Source: Candidatus Desulforudis audaxviator MP104C
GTDB lineage: Bacteria > Bacillota > Desulfotomaculia > Desulfotomaculales > Desulforudaceae
Reading direction: 5' to 3'
Assembly (NCBI RefSeq): GCF_000018425.1
Contig: NC_010424.1
Location: 1,364,001-1,428,000, forward strand
Length of the DNA stretch: 64,000 nt
In this document: in pieces, positions 8,132 through 18,159 of the stretch
Layout of the letters: each line of letters starts with the position of its first letter
Numbering within the stretch: position 1 is the stretch's first letter
Made by a program: the position numbers and the translations under genes
Notes under the pieces: model-generated
Told to the model about the DNA's origin: nothing
The model's input: the letters and a program-made list of their open reading frames with translations, nothing else
Database searches by the model: none

Positions 8132-9892
8132 ATGCCTTACGACGGGCTGGTGCTCGCGGCGGTCTGCCGCGAACTGGAAGCGAAACTGGCCGGCAGCCGG
8201 ATCCAGCGGGTGCAGCAGCCGGAAAAGCTGACCCTGGTGCTGCAGTTCCGCACCCCGGGCATGACCTACCACCTGCTGCTCTCCGCCCACCCGCAGCAGG
8301 CGCGGGTGCACCTGACCGGGGAGCGGCTGGAGAACCCCCTCTCGCCCCCGCTCTTTTGCAGCGTGTGCCGCAAGCACCTGGAGGGCGGGCGGGTGGAGGC
8401 CTTTATCCAGCCCGGCTTTGAACGGGTGCTGCAGCTCGCCGTCCTGTCCCGGGACGAACTGGGGCGGGAAAGCAAAAAGCTCCTGATCGCCGAGATCATG
8501 GGCCGCCACAGCAACCTGGTGCTGGTCGACGCCGAATCCGGACTGATCCTGGACGCCGCCAAGCGCTACACCCACGCGGTGAGCCGCTACCGGGAGGTCC
8601 TGCCGGGCAAGCCCTACCTGGCCCCGCCCCGGGAGAAGGCCTCCCCCCCAGGGCTTGCGGCCGAGGAATTCGGCCAGTTGCTGCTGGAGATGCCCGTGCA
8701 CCTTCCGGTCTGGGAGGCGCTGCAGCGGCGGTTCGAGGGTTTGAGCCCCCTGATGGCCCGCGAGGTGGTGCACCGGAGCGGGCTGGACACCGAACTGACC
8801 CTGGACTTCTGCGGCGAACACGAGCTGGTCGCCCTCTGGGAGGCCTGCACCCGCCTTTTCACCCGGGCCGGACAGGGCCTTTTCGAGCCGACTGTTCTCC
8901 TCGGCCCCGGGGGCGCGGCGGTGGACTTCGCCGCTTTCAGCATCGGGCACCGGGCGAGCCGGACCGAGAACGAGGGAATGAACGCCCTGGTGGACCGGGT
9001 GTCCCGGGTGCGGGCGGGCGGCGAGCGGGTGAAGGGCCTCCGCGAGGGCCTTTTCGGCGCGGTGTCCCGGGCGCGCAAGCGCCTGGAGAAGCGCCTGGAG
9101 GGGTGCCACGAAACGGCCGCCGACGGGGCGAAGGCGGAAGAGTTGCGGCTGCTCGGGGAGGTGCTGACCGCCAACTTGTACCGGCTGGACGGGAACGCCG
9201 AGCGGGTCATACTGGAGGACTTCTATACCGGGCGGCCGGTGGAGATCACCCTGGATCCGCGGCTCTCTCCCGCCCAGAACGCGCAGGCTTACTTCAAGCG
9301 GTACAGCAAGCTGCGTAAGGGTGCCGAGCGGGCCCGCGCGGAACTGGCCGAGCTGGAGGCCGAGGCGGCCTACCTGGACGCGCTAGAGACGGCCATCGCC
9401 CTGGCCGAGACCCCGGCGGACCTGGAGGAGGTCCGGGAGGAACTGGCCGGCGCCGGCTATCTCCGTGACAAGGCCGGGGCCAGGCGGCCCAGGAAGGCGG
9501 CGGAACCCCGGCCCCTGGAACTGCAGACGGCCGACGGGGCCGTGGTGTACGTCGGCCGGAACAACCGCCAGAACGACCTGGTCACCTTCAAGATCGGGCG
9601 GCCGGACGACATCTGGCTGCACACCAAGAACATCCCGGGGGCGCACGTCATCATCCGCACCGGCGGGCGGCCGGTGAGCGACCGGACCCTCCTGGAGGCG
9701 GCCTCCTGGGCGGCTTACTTCAGCAAGGCCCGCCAGGGAAAAAAGGTGCCGGTGGATTACACCCTGCGCAAACACGTGCAAAAGCCCAAGGGCGCACGCC
9801 CCGGGTTCGTAATCTACACCCACGAGAAAACGGTGCTGGTGGACCCACGACCGGTGTGTTTACCTGGGCAGGAGGAGTCTGGGGGGCGGTAG
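8132..9892 (+). CDS. rqcH: RqcH / NFACT-family ribosome quality control protein
   Basis: 586-aa homologue of RqcH (fibronectin-binding A family), which binds stalled 50S-peptidyl-tRNA complexes and adds C-terminal Ala tails. The N-terminal NFACT-N region runs from MPYDGLVLAAVCREL. A long charged coiled coil spans roughly residues 290-460. The C-terminal NFACT-R (DUF814) domain shows IWLHTKNIPGAHVIIR. The open frame extends further upstream, but ATG 8132 begins the conserved sequence; its ribosome site is weak (AGGGGG, about 15 bp away). It stands alone and is followed by a repeat element. Confidence 0.93.
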   Translation: MPYDGLVLAAVCRELEAKLAGSRIQRVQQPEKLTLVLQFRTPGMTYHLLLSAHPQQARVHLTGERLENPLSPPLFCSVCRKHLEGGRVEAFIQPGFERVLQLAVLSRDELGRESKKLLIAEIMGRHSNLVLVDAESGLILDAAKRYTHAVSRYREVLPGKPYLAPPREKASPPGLAAEEFGQLLLEMPVHLPVWEALQRRFEGLSPLMAREVVHRSGLDTELTLDFCGEHELVALWEACTRLFTRAGQGLFEPTVLLGPGGAAVDFAAFSIGHRASRTENEGMNALVDRVSRVRAGGERVKGLREGLFGAVSRARKRLEKRLEGCHETAADGAKAEELRLLGEVLTANLYRLDGNAERVILEDFYTGRPVEITLDPRLSPAQNAQAYFKRYSKLRKGAERARAELAELEAEAAYLDALETAIALAETPADLEEVREELAGAGYLRDKAGARRPRKAAEPRPLELQTADGAVVYVGRNNRQNDLVTFKIGRPDDIWLHTKNIPGAHVIIRTGGRPVSDRTLLEAASWAAYFSKARQGKKVPVDYTLRKHVQKPKGARPGFVIYTHEKTVLVDPRPVCLPGQEESGGR

Positions 9893-9970
9893 GCGGTGCT
9901 GGCGGCGGCATGGGAGAGGGACTGCGTTGGTTGGGCTTGGCCTGGGAGAGGTGACAGTTGTTTTCGGGCC

Positions 9971-10066
9971 CGGCCTGGGAAAAGGGGACAGGCCCCATTT
10001 TCGGAACGGCAGTCTAACCGGTAAGTGCCATGTTGTCCTTCCGAAAATGGAGCCAGTCCCCGGCCG
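9971..10066. repeat. Long palindromic repeat element, copy 1
   Basis: Imperfect inverted repeat: the left arm contains GGGGACAGGC and CCATTTTCGGAA, and the right arm contains TTCCGAAAATGG and GCCAGTCCCC, around a roughly 30-base centre. The same element, including the centre, recurs at 13441-13548. The size and the GGGGAC...GTCCCC ends suggest a REP-like or MITE-like element. It lies in the convergent gap between rqcH and the AlkD-type gene, where it may also terminate transcription. Confidence 0.8.
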
Positions 10067-10118
10067 CCCCTCCCGCTTCCGTATCATACCACAGAAGCGG
10101 GGGACGGGCTATCACTAT

Positions 10119-10826
10119 TTATTTCAATTTGCATCTACGTGCCGCTCTCGTCCGGAGCCTTTCCTGGACGGCGTCTCCGGTCAGCTCCCGCAGAGCAGCA
10201 GCGGCGATCCAGCGGGCGCTCTTGCTGTTCTGCGTCTGGATCCGGTGGGCGGTGTCCACGGCGGCGGCGTTCAGTTCCCGGCTTCTCTTCCCGATCTGCC
10301 GCAGCGCCCAGTTCACCGCCTTTTTCACGTAGTTCCGGCTGTCGCCCGCCTCCCGCTCGATGAGGCGCAGGAACATCCGGAAGTCGGCGTCCCCCGCCTG
10401 CTCGTCCGCGACCGCCAGTCGGGCCATCAGGATAAAACCGGCCCTTTTCACGAACTCCTCAGGCCGCATGCCCCATTCCACGGCTTTGACGTAGGCGTAG
10501 GCGGTGTTCTGAAAGAGGTTCATGCAGGTCTGGTCGCAGACTTCCCAGTCGTGGAAGTCCCGGACCCAGTCCTCCATTTCTTGCTCGGTGACCTTCCTGG
10601 GTACGGCAACGAGCCCGGCGATGATCCGGGCCTCTCGCACACCCGTGACCCAGAGTTCCCGGGCCAGTCCATGGTCGCGGCCGATCTCCCTGGCCAGCTT
10701 CCGGAGCACGGGCACCCGCACCCCGTAGTTGTTTTCCGGGCTGATGCCGAACCGGGCCATTCCGGCCACCGCTGCCGGGTCAGCCAGGGTCTTCAATTGG
10801 CGCAAGATCTCTTCCGACCGGTTCAT
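10119..10826 (-). CDS. AlkD-family DNA alkylation repair protein
   Basis: 235-aa helical-repeat DNA glycosylase of the PF08713 family, which removes alkylated bases such as 3- and 7-methylpurines. Characteristic features are NNYGVRVPVLRKLAREIG, the HDWEVCDQ segment, and RNYVKKAVNWALRQIG near residue 180. ATG 10826 is selected because GGAGGG sits six bases upstream; an upstream ATG six codons earlier has no such site. It is located just downstream of pyrF on the same strand, with a roughly 100-bp gap and no obvious functional link to pyrimidine synthesis. Confidence 0.88.
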   Translation of the reverse strand: MNRSEEILRQLKTLADPAAVAGMARFGISPENNYGVRVPVLRKLAREIGRDHGLARELWVTGVREARIIAGLVAVPRKVTEQEMEDWVRDFHDWEVCDQTCMNLFQNTAYAYVKAVEWGMRPEEFVKRAGFILMARLAVADEQAGDADFRMFLRLIEREAGDSRNYVKKAVNWALRQIGKRSRELNAAAVDTAHRIQTQNSKSARWIAAAALRELTGDAVQERLRTRAARRCKLK

Positions 10827-10929
10827 TGTCAACCCTCCAGTCATGTTTATTTCTCACCAATGGCCATGAAGACGCCCACCGACGCCCGAATGCTTTCAAA
10901 ACAACCGGTATGAAGCGCCCCGCGCGCAC

Positions 10930-11679
10930 TCAGCCCGCCTCGCTCGCCGGCAGTTCCCGGACGATGGCCCGCGCGGCGGCCACGGGGTCCGGGGCCGCGG
11001 TAATGGGGCGGCCGATCACCAGGTAGTCGGCGCCGGCGCGCACGGCCTGGGCCGGGGTCATGACCCGCTTCTGGTCCTGTAGCTGGGCGCCCGCCGGGCG
11101 GATTCCCGGGGTGATCAGCAGGAAGTCCGGCCCCAGTGCGGCGCGGAGCGCCGTCAGTTCCAGCGGCGAGGACACCACGCCGTCCAGGCCGGCGGCCTTG
11201 GCCAGTCCGGCCCAGGCGAGCACGACGGACTCCAGGTCGTCTCCGAAGCCCAACTCCCGGCTTAAGTTTTCCTGTTCCAGGCTGGTCAGCACGGTAACGG
11301 CCACGAGCTTCGGAGCCGGGACCCCGGCGCGCGCCGCTTCCGTACGGGCCGCCTCGGCCGCCGCCCGCATCATGACCAAGCCCCCGGCGGCGTGGACGTT
11401 AATGATGTGCGCCCCCAGGCCCACCAGGGCCCGCACCCCCTGGGCCACCGTTTCGGGGATGTCGTGCAGTTTCAGGTCCAGAAACAACCGGCCGCCCACA
11501 CCGGCCAATTCCTCCACCATCCGCGGGCCGTGGCGGAAAAAGAGCCGCATGCCGATCTTGAAGCCGCCCACCTCGCCCCGGAGTTCCCGGGCCAGAGTCA
11601 GAGCCCGCTCCCGCTCGTCCACGTCCAACGCTACCAGAATCCGCTGACCCGCTTCAGCGGGTACCTCCGGTGCCGGCAC
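10930..11679 (-). CDS. pyrF: Orotidine 5'-phosphate decarboxylase
   Basis: 249-aa TIM-barrel enzyme that decarboxylates OMP to UMP, the last step of de novo pyrimidine synthesis. It shows LVALDVDE, the catalytic FLDLKLHDIP segment, and a phosphate-binding GRPI near the C-terminus. The start is GTG 11679, with GGAGG nine bases upstream inside the pyrD end; a TTG at 11688 is an alternative. The frame stays open far upstream against pyrD and pyrK, but that extension is not real. Residues near the N-terminus (VPAEAG) are encoded by a 24-bp palindromic element that also occurs in pyrK, carB and hemA. Confidence 0.95.
   Translation of the reverse strand: MPAPEVPAEAGQRILVALDVDERERALTLARELRGEVGGFKIGMRLFFRHGPRMVEELAGVGGRLFLDLKLHDIPETVAQGVRALVGLGAHIINVHAAGGLVMMRAAAEAARTEAARAGVPAPKLVAVTVLTSLEQENLSRELGFGDDLESVVLAWAGLAKAAGLDGVVSSPLELTALRAALGPDFLLITPGIRPAGAQLQDQKRVMTPAQAVRAGADYLVIGRPITAAPDPVAAARAIVRELPASEAG
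11644..11667. repeat. 24-bp coding-sequence palindrome, copy in pyrF
   Basis: Arms GACCCGCT and AGCGGGT flanking a two-base centre, followed by TACC. It differs by two bases from the CCGACCC...GGGTACCCC consensus shared with the other copies. It lies inside the 5' end of pyrF, keeps the frame open and encodes EVPAEAGQ. Confidence 0.75.
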
Positions 11680-11684
11680 TGCTT

Positions 11685-12608
11685 TCAACCTCCCGTCCGG
11701 TGGGCGGCGCCCACCAGTTCGTTTATGTCCCTGATCCCCTGTTCCGTTAGATATTGCTCCAGGTCCGCGGCCACCGCTGCGGCCGCGCCCGGGTTGACCA
11801 GGTTCGCCGTGCCGACGGCGACGGCGCGCGCCCCGGCCAGGATGAACTCCAGGGCGTCCCGCGCGGTCATGATGCCGCCCATGCCGATCAGAGGCAGCTC
11901 CACCGCCTGGTACACCTGCCAGACGGCGCGCACCGCCACCGGGCGGACGGCCGGCCCGGACAGGCCGCCGAACACGTTGCCCAAGAGCGGCCGCCGCCGC
12001 TCCACGTCGATGACCATCGCGGACAGCGTGTTGATCAGCGACAGGGCGTCGGCCCCCGCCCCAGCCGCGGCCAGGGCGATGGTCCGGATGTCGGTCACGT
12101 TGGGAGAAAGCTTGGCGATCACCGGCAGGCGGGTGTTTTCCCTGACCTGCCGGACGACCGCGGCCGTCATCGCGGGCTCGGTGCCGAAGGCGATCCCTCC
12201 GGCCTTCACGTTCGGGCAGGAGATGTTCACCTCCAGGGCGGCGATCCCCGGCACCCCGTCCAGCCGTCCCGCCAGGCGGGCGTACTCGTCCACCGTCTCG
12301 CCGGCGATGCTGACGATGACCGGGACATCGAAGCGTGCCAGCCGCGGCAGGATGTCCCTCACCAGGGCCTCCACGCCGGGGTTTTGCAGGCCCACCGCGT
12401 TGATCACCCCGGCCGGGGTCTCGGTGATTCGGGGCGGCGGGTTGCCGGCCCGGGGTTTTAGCGTCACGGTTTTGACCACCAGCGCGCCGAGCCCGGCGAG
12501 GTCCAGGTAGGGCGCGTACTCCTCGCCGAAGCCCACCGTTCCCGAGGCGGTGAGCACCGGGTTCTTCAGGGTGAGCCCGGCGATGGCAACGGCTGTTTTC
12601 ACCTTCAC
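11685..12608 (-). CDS. pyrD: Dihydroorotate dehydrogenase 1B, catalytic subunit
   Basis: 307-aa FMN TIM-barrel that oxidises dihydroorotate to orotate. The type 1B active-site Cys is in [12 protein letters not shown], and the FMN-binding GMGGI motif lies near residue 230. The GTG start at 12608 overlaps the pyrK stop by four bases (GTGA), as expected for the PyrD-PyrK heterotetramer; a GTG two codons later is possible. Electrons pass through PyrK to NAD. pyrF follows five bases after the stop. Confidence 0.95.
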   Translation of the reverse strand: MKVKTAVAIAGLTLKNPVLTASGTVGFGEEYAPYLDLAGLGALVVKTVTLKPRAGNPPPRITETPAGVINAVGLQNPGVEALVRDILPRLARFDVPVIVSIAGETVDEYARLAGRLDGVPGIAALEVNISCPNVKAGGIAFGTEPAMTAAVVRQVRENTRLPVIAKLSPNVTDIRTIALAAAGAGADALSLINTLSAMVIDVERRRPLLGNVFGGLSGPAVRPVAVRAVWQVYQAVELPLIGMGGIMTARDALEFILAGARAVAVGTANLVNPGAAAAVAADLEQYLTEQGIRDINELVGAAHRTGG

Positions 12609-13417
12609 TCCCAGACCACCTCCCGGGCGCCGAACACCGGGCCGTCGGCGCAGACCCGCCGGTACTCCCACCGGTCCGGAGCGCCGATGCGGCAGCTGCA
12701 GCACACGCAGGCCCCGATGCCGCAACCCATCCGCTCCTCCAGAGAGAACTCGCCGGAAAGCCCCAGGGTCTCCAGCGCGCCCGCCAGGGCCCGGAGCATT
12801 CCCGGAGGCCCGGCGGCCGACACCCAGTCCACGGGCTCATGGCACACGGTATCCAGAAACAGCTCGACCACCGAGCCAGCGTGCCCGCGGGAGCCGTCGT
12901 CGGTGGCCGTGAAAAGGTTGACCGGCAGAGTGGTGAAGTCCGCCACGTCCAGTTCGGCGGCGGTCCGGGCGCCCTGGAAAACGGTGACCGCTCGCCGGGG
13001 TACCCGCTTTAGCGGGTCGGCGGACAGCTCGCGGGCCAGGAAAAAGAGCGGGGCGATGCCGATGCCCCCGCCGACTACGGCCACGCGGCGGTGCTCCGCA
13101 GGCGGGTCAAAACCCCGGCCCAGCGGGCCGAGGACGTTCACGCGCCCGCCCTGCTTTTTCTGTGCCAAAAGCGCGGTGCCGCGGCCGACCACCCGGTAAA
13201 GGATGGTGACCGTGCCCCGCTCCCGGTCGGCGTCGTGCACGCTCAAGGGGCGGCGCAGCAGGGGGTCCGCCGTGCCGTCGCAGCGCACGTGCAGGAACTG
13301 CCCGGGCCTGACGGCCCGGGCGATTTCCGGGGCCGCGAGCACTAGGCGGCGGCAGCCGGCCGCCACCCGCCGGTGGGAAACCACCTTCGCGTCCGTGACG
13401 TAAGTCAACTCGTCCAC
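12605..13417 (-). CDS. pyrK: Dihydroorotate dehydrogenase electron-transfer subunit
   Basis: 270-aa iron-sulfur flavoprotein passing electrons from PyrD to NAD. It has an FAD-binding region ([10 protein letters not shown]), an NAD-binding [10 protein letters not shown], and a [2Fe-2S] site, [11 protein letters not shown], near residue 235. The start is GTG 13417 next to AGGAGG; the frame continues upstream into a dispersed repeat but that part is unlikely to be translated. An internal 24-bp palindrome at 12997-13020 adds ADPLKRVPR between strands of the NAD domain. It precedes and overlaps pyrD. Confidence 0.93.
   Translation of the reverse strand: MDELTYVTDAKVVSHRRVAAGCRRLVLAAPEIARAVRPGQFLHVRCDGTADPLLRRPLSVHDADRERGTVTILYRVVGRGTALLAQKKQGGRVNVLGPLGRGFDPPAEHRRVAVVGGGIGIAPLFFLARELSADPLKRVPRRAVTVFQGARTAAELDVADFTTLPVNLFTATDDGSRGHAGSVVELFLDTVCHEPVDWVSAAGPPGMLRALAGALETLGLSGEFSLEERMGCGIGACVCCSCRIGAPDRWEYRRVCADGPVFGAREVVWE
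12997..13020. repeat. 24-bp coding-sequence palindrome, copy in pyrK
   Basis: Left arm GGGGTACCCGCT and right arm AGCGGGTCGG. It is an in-frame segment of pyrK. Reverse-complemented it gives the consensus ends CCGACCC and GGGTACCCC found in the hemA and carB copies. Confidence 0.8.
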
Positions 13418-13440
13418 ACACCTCCTGCGGGCACCGGTAG

Positions 13441-13548
13441 GGGGCTCGGCCTGGGAGAGGGGGACAGGCACCATTTTCGGAACGGCAGTCTGACTGGTGA
13501 GTGCTACTGTTGTGTTCCGAAAATGGAGCCAGTCCCCGGCCGAGCCCC
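13441..13548. repeat. Long palindromic repeat element, copy 2
   Basis: Closely matches the element at 9971-10066 across both arms and centre. Here the outer arms are extended by a perfect 11-bp inverted repeat, GGGGCTCGGCC and GGCCGAGCCCC. It sits inside the pyr operon, between carB and the start of pyrK, and could influence transcript levels of the distal pyrKDF genes. Confidence 0.82.
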
Positions 13549-13746
13549 CTTGCCCTCGCAGTCAGGATGAGAACTCCTTTGAATGGTACGCTTCAGCTTT
13601 ATGACGAACCGTCAGTTCCACCGGATTGGGATCGCGCTTCTACCTTGGCCAAATGTGGCCACAGTCCACCTGCTTCCAACCCGTGCCGCCAGGAGTAGGA
13701 TGAAAACTTCTTTGGACCGGCTGGCGACGCCGCTAAGCGACAGGTT

Positions 13747-16700
13747 TCAGGACACGTACTCCTGGAGCGGGATCAGCGGCATCGTTTCGCCCCGCTGGCG
13801 CGCCCGCATCACTTCGATGACCACCCGGGCCGTATCCAGCGACGTCAGGCAGGGCACACCCATCTCCACCGCGGCCCGCCGGATCCGGAAACCGTCGCGG
13901 GTGGTCAGCTTGCCCTTGGTCAGGGTGTTCACCACTAGGTGGATCCGGTTTTCGCGGATTAGGTCCACGATGTTCGGGGAGCCCTCGTGCACTTTGCGGG
14001 CCACCTCCACGGTGATCGCCCGGCTGCGCAGGAACGCCGCCGTGCCCTCGGTGGCCACGATCTCAAACCCCAGGTTCACCAAGCTCCGGACCAGCGGCAG
14101 GGCCTCGTCCTTGTCCCGGTCGGCGATGGTCACCACCGCCTTGCCGCTCGAGGGCAGCGTGTAGCCGGCCGAGAGGCAGGCCTTGTAGAGCGCCAGGGCA
14201 TAGTCCTTCGACACGCCCATCACTTCCCCGGTGGACTTCATTTCGGGACCCAGGCACACGTCCACGTCCAAGAGTTTCGCGAAGGAGAAGACCGGCGCCT
14301 TCACCGCGATGTTCCGCGTCTCCTCGTACAGCCCGCCCCGGTACCCCAATTCCGGCAGCGTGGCCCCCAGGCAGATCCTGGTCGCCAGGTTCACCATCGG
14401 GATGCCGGTGACCTTGCTCAGGTAGGGCACGGTGCGGCTGGAGCGCGGGTTCACCTCCAGGACGAACACCCGCCCTTCGTGCAGGACGAACTGGATGTTC
14501 ACCAGGCCCCGGATCTTGAGCGCCCGGGCGATTTGCTGTGTGTACTCGAAAAGCTGCTCCTTGATCTCCGGGGTCAGGGTCTGCGGCGGGAACACCGCGA
14601 TGCTGTCCCCGGAGTGGATCCCGGCCCGTTCCACGTGCTCCATGATGCCCGGAACTAGAACGGTTTCGCCGTCGCAGACGGCGTCGACCTCCAACTCCTT
14701 GCCCAAAAGGTACTTGTCGACCAGCACCGGATGCTTCGGAGTCACCCGGACCGCGTCTGCCATGTACTCTAAAAGCTCCTGGGAGTTATACACGATCTCC
14801 ATCGCCCTTCCGCCCAGGACGTAGGACGGCCGGACCAGGACCGGGAAGCCCACCTGCTCCGCGATCCGCTGTGCTTCCTCGACCGAAAAGCCGGTCCCCC
14901 CGGGCGGCCGCGGGATGCCGAGTTCAGCCACGAGCTGGTCGAAGCGCTCCCGGTCCTCGGCGCGGTCGATGTCGGCCACCGAGGTGCCCAAGATGTTGAA
15001 GCCGGCCTTTTCCACCGGACGGGCCAGGTTGATCGCCGTCTGCCCGCCGAACTGCACGATCACCCCGTCGGGTTTTTCTTTGTGCAGGATGTTCATCACG
15101 TCCTCCGGGACCAGTGGCTCAAAGTACAGCCGGTCGGCGGTGTCGAAGTCAGTGCTGACCGTCTCCGGGTTGTTGTTGATGATGATCGCCTTGACGCCCT
15201 GCTCCTTCAAGGCCCATACCGAGTGCACCGAGCAGTAGTCGAACTCGATCCCCTGCCCGATCCGAATCGGGCCCGAGCCTAAAACGACCACCTTGCGTAC
15301 CGCTTGGGGCTCGGCCTCGTCCTCGTCCTCGTACGTGGAGTAGTAGTAGGGCGTGGTGGCCTCGAACTCTCCGGCGCAGGTATCCACCATCTTGTAGACC
15401 GGTTCCACCCCCAGCTCCCGGCGCAGGCGGTGGACCTCCCGGGAGGTGGTGCCCACCAGCTCCGCGATGGTGGTGTCGGAGAGGCCGATCCGCTTCACGC
15501 GCCGCAGGAGTTCGGGGGTCAGCCCGGCCGGGGCACCCACGCCCGTCGGGGTACCCACGTCAGTGGGTCGGGCCGCGCGCACCAACTCCTCGGCCTCGGT
15601 GATGTTCTTAATCTTGTCCAGGAAGAAGCGGTCGATCCGGGTGAGCTCGAAAATCTCGTTCACGGGGAAGCCCCGGCGCAGAGCCTCGGCCACCAGAAAC
15701 AGGCGCAGGTCGTCCGGTCTGGCCATCCGGGCGCGCAGTCGGTCGTTGTCCCACTCCCGGAGTTCGGGCAGGTTCATGCCCGTGACACCCGTTTCCAGTG
15801 AGCGCACCGCCTTCAGTAGCGCCTCCTCGAAGGTACGGCCGATGGCCATCACCTCGCCAGTCGACTTCATCTGGGTGCCGAGGTTCCGGTTGGCCAGGGA
15901 AAACTTGTCGAACGGCCAGCGTGGGTACTTCACCACCACGTAGTCCAGCGCCGGCTCGAAGCAGGCGTAGGTCTTGCCGGTGACCGCGTTCTTGATCTCG
16001 TCCAGGGTCAGGCCGACGGCCACCTTGGTCGCCACCTTGGCGATGGGATAGCCGGTGGCCTTGGACGCCAGGGCTGAGGAACGCGACAGGCGCGGGTTCA
16101 CCTCAATCACGTAGTAATCGTAGCTTTCCGGGTCCAGGGCGAACTGGACGTTGCAGCCGCCTTCCACCCCGAGGGCCCGGATGATCTTCAGTGAGGCGCT
16201 ACGCAGCATCTGGTGCTCCCGGTCGCTTAAGGTCTGGGTCGGGGCGACCACGATGCTGTCCCCGGTGTGGATGCCCATCGGGTCGATGTTCTCCATGCTG
16301 CAGATGGTGATGCAGTTGCCGGCGGCGTCGCGCATCACCTCGTACTCGATCTCCTTCCAGCCGAGCACGCATTTTTCCACCAGCACCTGGTGAATGATGC
16401 TCATGGTCAGCCCGCGGACGGCGATCTCCCGCAGTTCATCCTCGGAAAAGGCGACCCCGCCCCCGGTGCCGCCCAAGGTGTAAGCCGGGCGGACCACCAC
16501 CGGGTAGCCGATCTTCCGGGCGAAGGCCACGGCGGCGTCCACGTCGGAAATGATGCTGCTCTCGGGTACCGGCTCGCCGATCTCCAGGCACATGTTCTTG
16601 AAGTGTTCCCGGTCCTCGGCGCGCTTGATGGATTCCAGCGGCGTGCCCAAAAGTCGGACCCCGTACTGGTCCAGGATGCCCGCGTCCGCCACCTGCTTGG

Positions 16701-16995
16701 CCAGGTTCAGACCGGTCTGCCCGCCCAGGGTGGGCAGCAACGCGTCCGGCCTTTCCTGGCTGATGACCTTGGCCACGAATTCCGGGGTGAGCGGCTCAAT
16801 ATAAATCCGGTCAGCCATGTTGGCGTCGGTCATGATGGTGGCCGGGTTGGAGTTGATGAGGACCACCTCGAGGCCCTCCTCACGGAGGGCGCGGCAGGCC
16901 TGGGTCCCGGCATAGTCGAACTCGGCCGCCTGGCCGATGATGATCGGACCGGAACCGATGACCATTACTTTCTTTAGCGCTTTGTCTTTCGGCAT
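13747..16995 (-). CDS. carB: Carbamoyl-phosphate synthase large subunit
   Basis: 1082-aa synthetase making carbamoyl phosphate from bicarbonate, ATP and glutamine-derived ammonia. It contains two ATP-grasp halves, each starting with a GSGPI(I/R)IGQ(A/G)xEFDY motif (residues about 13 and 570), an oligomerisation domain between them, and a C-terminal allosteric MGS-like domain. The ATG directly follows the carA stop. Between the halves, near residue 485, a Pro-Thr-Gly-rich insertion ([13 protein letters not shown]) is encoded by a 24-bp palindrome and a neighbouring partial copy. It functions with CarA. Confidence 0.97.
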   Translation of the reverse strand: MPKDKALKKVMVIGSGPIIIGQAAEFDYAGTQACRALREEGLEVVLINSNPATIMTDANMADRIYIEPLTPEFVAKVISQERPDALLPTLGGQTGLNLAKQVADAGILDQYGVRLLGTPLESIKRAEDREHFKNMCLEIGEPVPESSIISDVDAAVAFARKIGYPVVVRPAYTLGGTGGGVAFSEDELREIAVRGLTMSIIHQVLVEKCVLGWKEIEYEVMRDAAGNCITICSMENIDPMGIHTGDSIVVAPTQTLSDREHQMLRSASLKIIRALGVEGGCNVQFALDPESYDYYVIEVNPRLSRSSALASKATGYPIAKVATKVAVGLTLDEIKNAVTGKTYACFEPALDYVVVKYPRWPFDKFSLANRNLGTQMKSTGEVMAIGRTFEEALLKAVRSLETGVTGMNLPELREWDNDRLRARMARPDDLRLFLVAEALRRGFPVNEIFELTRIDRFFLDKIKNITEAEELVRAARPTDVGTPTGVGAPAGLTPELLRRVKRIGLSDTTIAELVGTTSREVHRLRRELGVEPVYKMVDTCAGEFEATTPYYYSTYEDEDEAEPQAVRKVVVLGSGPIRIGQGIEFDYCSVHSVWALKEQGVKAIIINNNPETVSTDFDTADRLYFEPLVPEDVMNILHKEKPDGVIVQFGGQTAINLARPVEKAGFNILGTSVADIDRAEDRERFDQLVAELGIPRPPGGTGFSVEEAQRIAEQVGFPVLVRPSYVLGGRAMEIVYNSQELLEYMADAVRVTPKHPVLVDKYLLGKELEVDAVCDGETVLVPGIMEHVERAGIHSGDSIAVFPPQTLTPEIKEQLFEYTQQIARALKIRGLVNIQFVLHEGRVFVLEVNPRSSRTVPYLSKVTGIPMVNLATRICLGATLPELGYRGGLYEETRNIAVKAPVFSFAKLLDVDVCLGPEMKSTGEVMGVSKDYALALYKACLSAGYTLPSSGKAVVTIADRDKDEALPLVRSLVNLGFEIVATEGTAAFLRSRAITVEVARKVHEGSPNIVDLIRENRIHLVVNTLTKGKLTTRDGFRIRRAAVEMGVPCLTSLDTARVVIEVMRARQRGETMPLIPLQEYVS
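15548..15571. repeat. 24-bp coding-sequence palindrome, copy in carB
   Basis: Arms GGGGTACCCAC and GTGGGTCGG around a four-base centre, inside carB. It is identical to the hemA copy except in two central bases. Just 5' on the plus strand lies a further GGGGCACCCACG, which may be a decayed half copy. Confidence 0.82.
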
Positions 16996-18075
16996 TTAAT
17001 TCCCCTCCCGGCCTATTAGTTCCAGAAACTCGTCGAACAGGTACTCGGAATCGTGGGGACCCGGCCCGGCCTCTGGGTGATACTGGACGGCCATCACCGG
17101 CAGTTCCCGGTGGCGGAAGCCCTCCACCGTACCGTCATTCAGGCTCCGGTGCGTGATCACCAAGCCCGCAGGGCCCAGCGACTCCTCCGCGACCGAGAAC
17201 CCGTGGTTGTGGGAGCTGATGTACACCTTGCCGGTGGCCAGGTCTTTCACCGGGTGGTTCGAACCCCGGTGCCCAAACTTCAGCTTGTAGGTACGCGCCC
17301 CCAGGGCGAGCGCCAGCACCTGGTGCCCCAGGCAGATCCCGAAGAGCGGCTTTTTGCCGGCCAGTTCGCGCACGGCGGCAATGGCGGACACGGCCCGGAC
17401 CGGGTCGCCCGGCCCGTTGGAGATCACCACCCCGGCCGGGTCGAGGGCCAGAATATCCGCGGGCAGGGAATCCGGCGGGAACACGACCACCGTGCAACCG
17501 CGCCGCTGCAGGCAGCGGACGATGTTTTGCTTGGCCCCGAGGTCGATCAGAGCCACCACCGGGTCACCGCCGTCGTAACGCACGATCTCTTTCGTCGCCA
17601 CCGTGGGGATGAAGTCCTGCGCGCTGAAATCAGGGCAGGAACGGGCTTTCTCGATCAGGGTTTCCGGGTCGCTGGTTTTCGTGCTGATGATGCCGCGCAT
17701 GGTCCCCTTGGTGCGCAGCCGCCGGGTCAGGGCCCGGGTGTCCACCCCAGCTAGGCCGATGACCCCCTCGTTGGCCAGGAACTCCGCCAACGTGCCAGCC
17801 GCCTTCCAGTTGCTGGGCCGGTCGCAGACCTCGCGGACCACGAACCCGCGCACGAAACTGCCCCTGGACTCGAAATCTTCGCTGTTGATACCGTAGTTGC
17901 CCACCAGGGGGTAGGTCATAACCACGATTTGCCCGCAGTAGGATGGGTCGGTCAATACTCCTTCGTAGCCGGTCATCCCGGTGTTGAAGACCACCTCCCC
18001 CCAGTTCTCCCCGCCGGCACCGAATGCCCGGCCGTAGTACAAGGTTCCGTCTTCCAAAGCCAGTACCGCCTGCAA
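16996..18075 (-). CDS. carA: Carbamoyl-phosphate synthase small (glutaminase) subunit
   Basis: 359-aa subunit that hydrolyses glutamine and channels ammonia to CarB. The N-terminal CPSase_sm_chain domain starts QAVLALEDGTLYYG. The C-terminal class I amidotransferase has the nucleophile in FGICLGHQ (about residue 245) and the His/Glu pair in YHPEAGPGPHD. It begins at TTG 18075, eight bases after GGAGG. The stop abuts the carB start, in line with stoichiometric expression. Position in the PyrR-attenuated operon suggests pyrimidine control. Confidence 0.96.
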   Translation of the reverse strand: MQAVLALEDGTLYYGRAFGAGGENWGEVVFNTGMTGYEGVLTDPSYCGQIVVMTYPLVGNYGINSEDFESRGSFVRGFVVREVCDRPSNWKAAGTLAEFLANEGVIGLAGVDTRALTRRLRTKGTMRGIISTKTSDPETLIEKARSCPDFSAQDFIPTVATKEIVRYDGGDPVVALIDLGAKQNIVRCLQRRGCTVVVFPPDSLPADILALDPAGVVISNGPGDPVRAVSAIAAVRELAGKKPLFGICLGHQVLALALGARTYKLKFGHRGSNHPVKDLATGKVYISSHNHGFSVAEESLGPAGLVITHRSLNDGTVEGFRHRELPVMAVQYHPEAGPGPHDSEYLFDEFLELIGREGN

Positions 18076-18159
18076 ATGTCACACCTCCGCTTGGGTTTTG
18101 AGCGGCCCTGAGGCAGCCGCGTGGAAACTCGCCGCCGTCGGGCGCCTTATTGCGCGCCC

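Noticed and set aside
10930-12840. A 636-codon open frame apparently encoding a long protein ending in PyrF
   Set aside because: Its first two-thirds run over pyrD and pyrK in another frame and read as low-complexity Arg/Gly/Pro; PyrF homology and the GGAGG site place the start at 11679.
13417-13474. A 19-codon N-terminal extension of PyrK
   Set aside because: It lies inside dispersed repeat element copy 2, and AGGAGG directly precedes the later GTG start.
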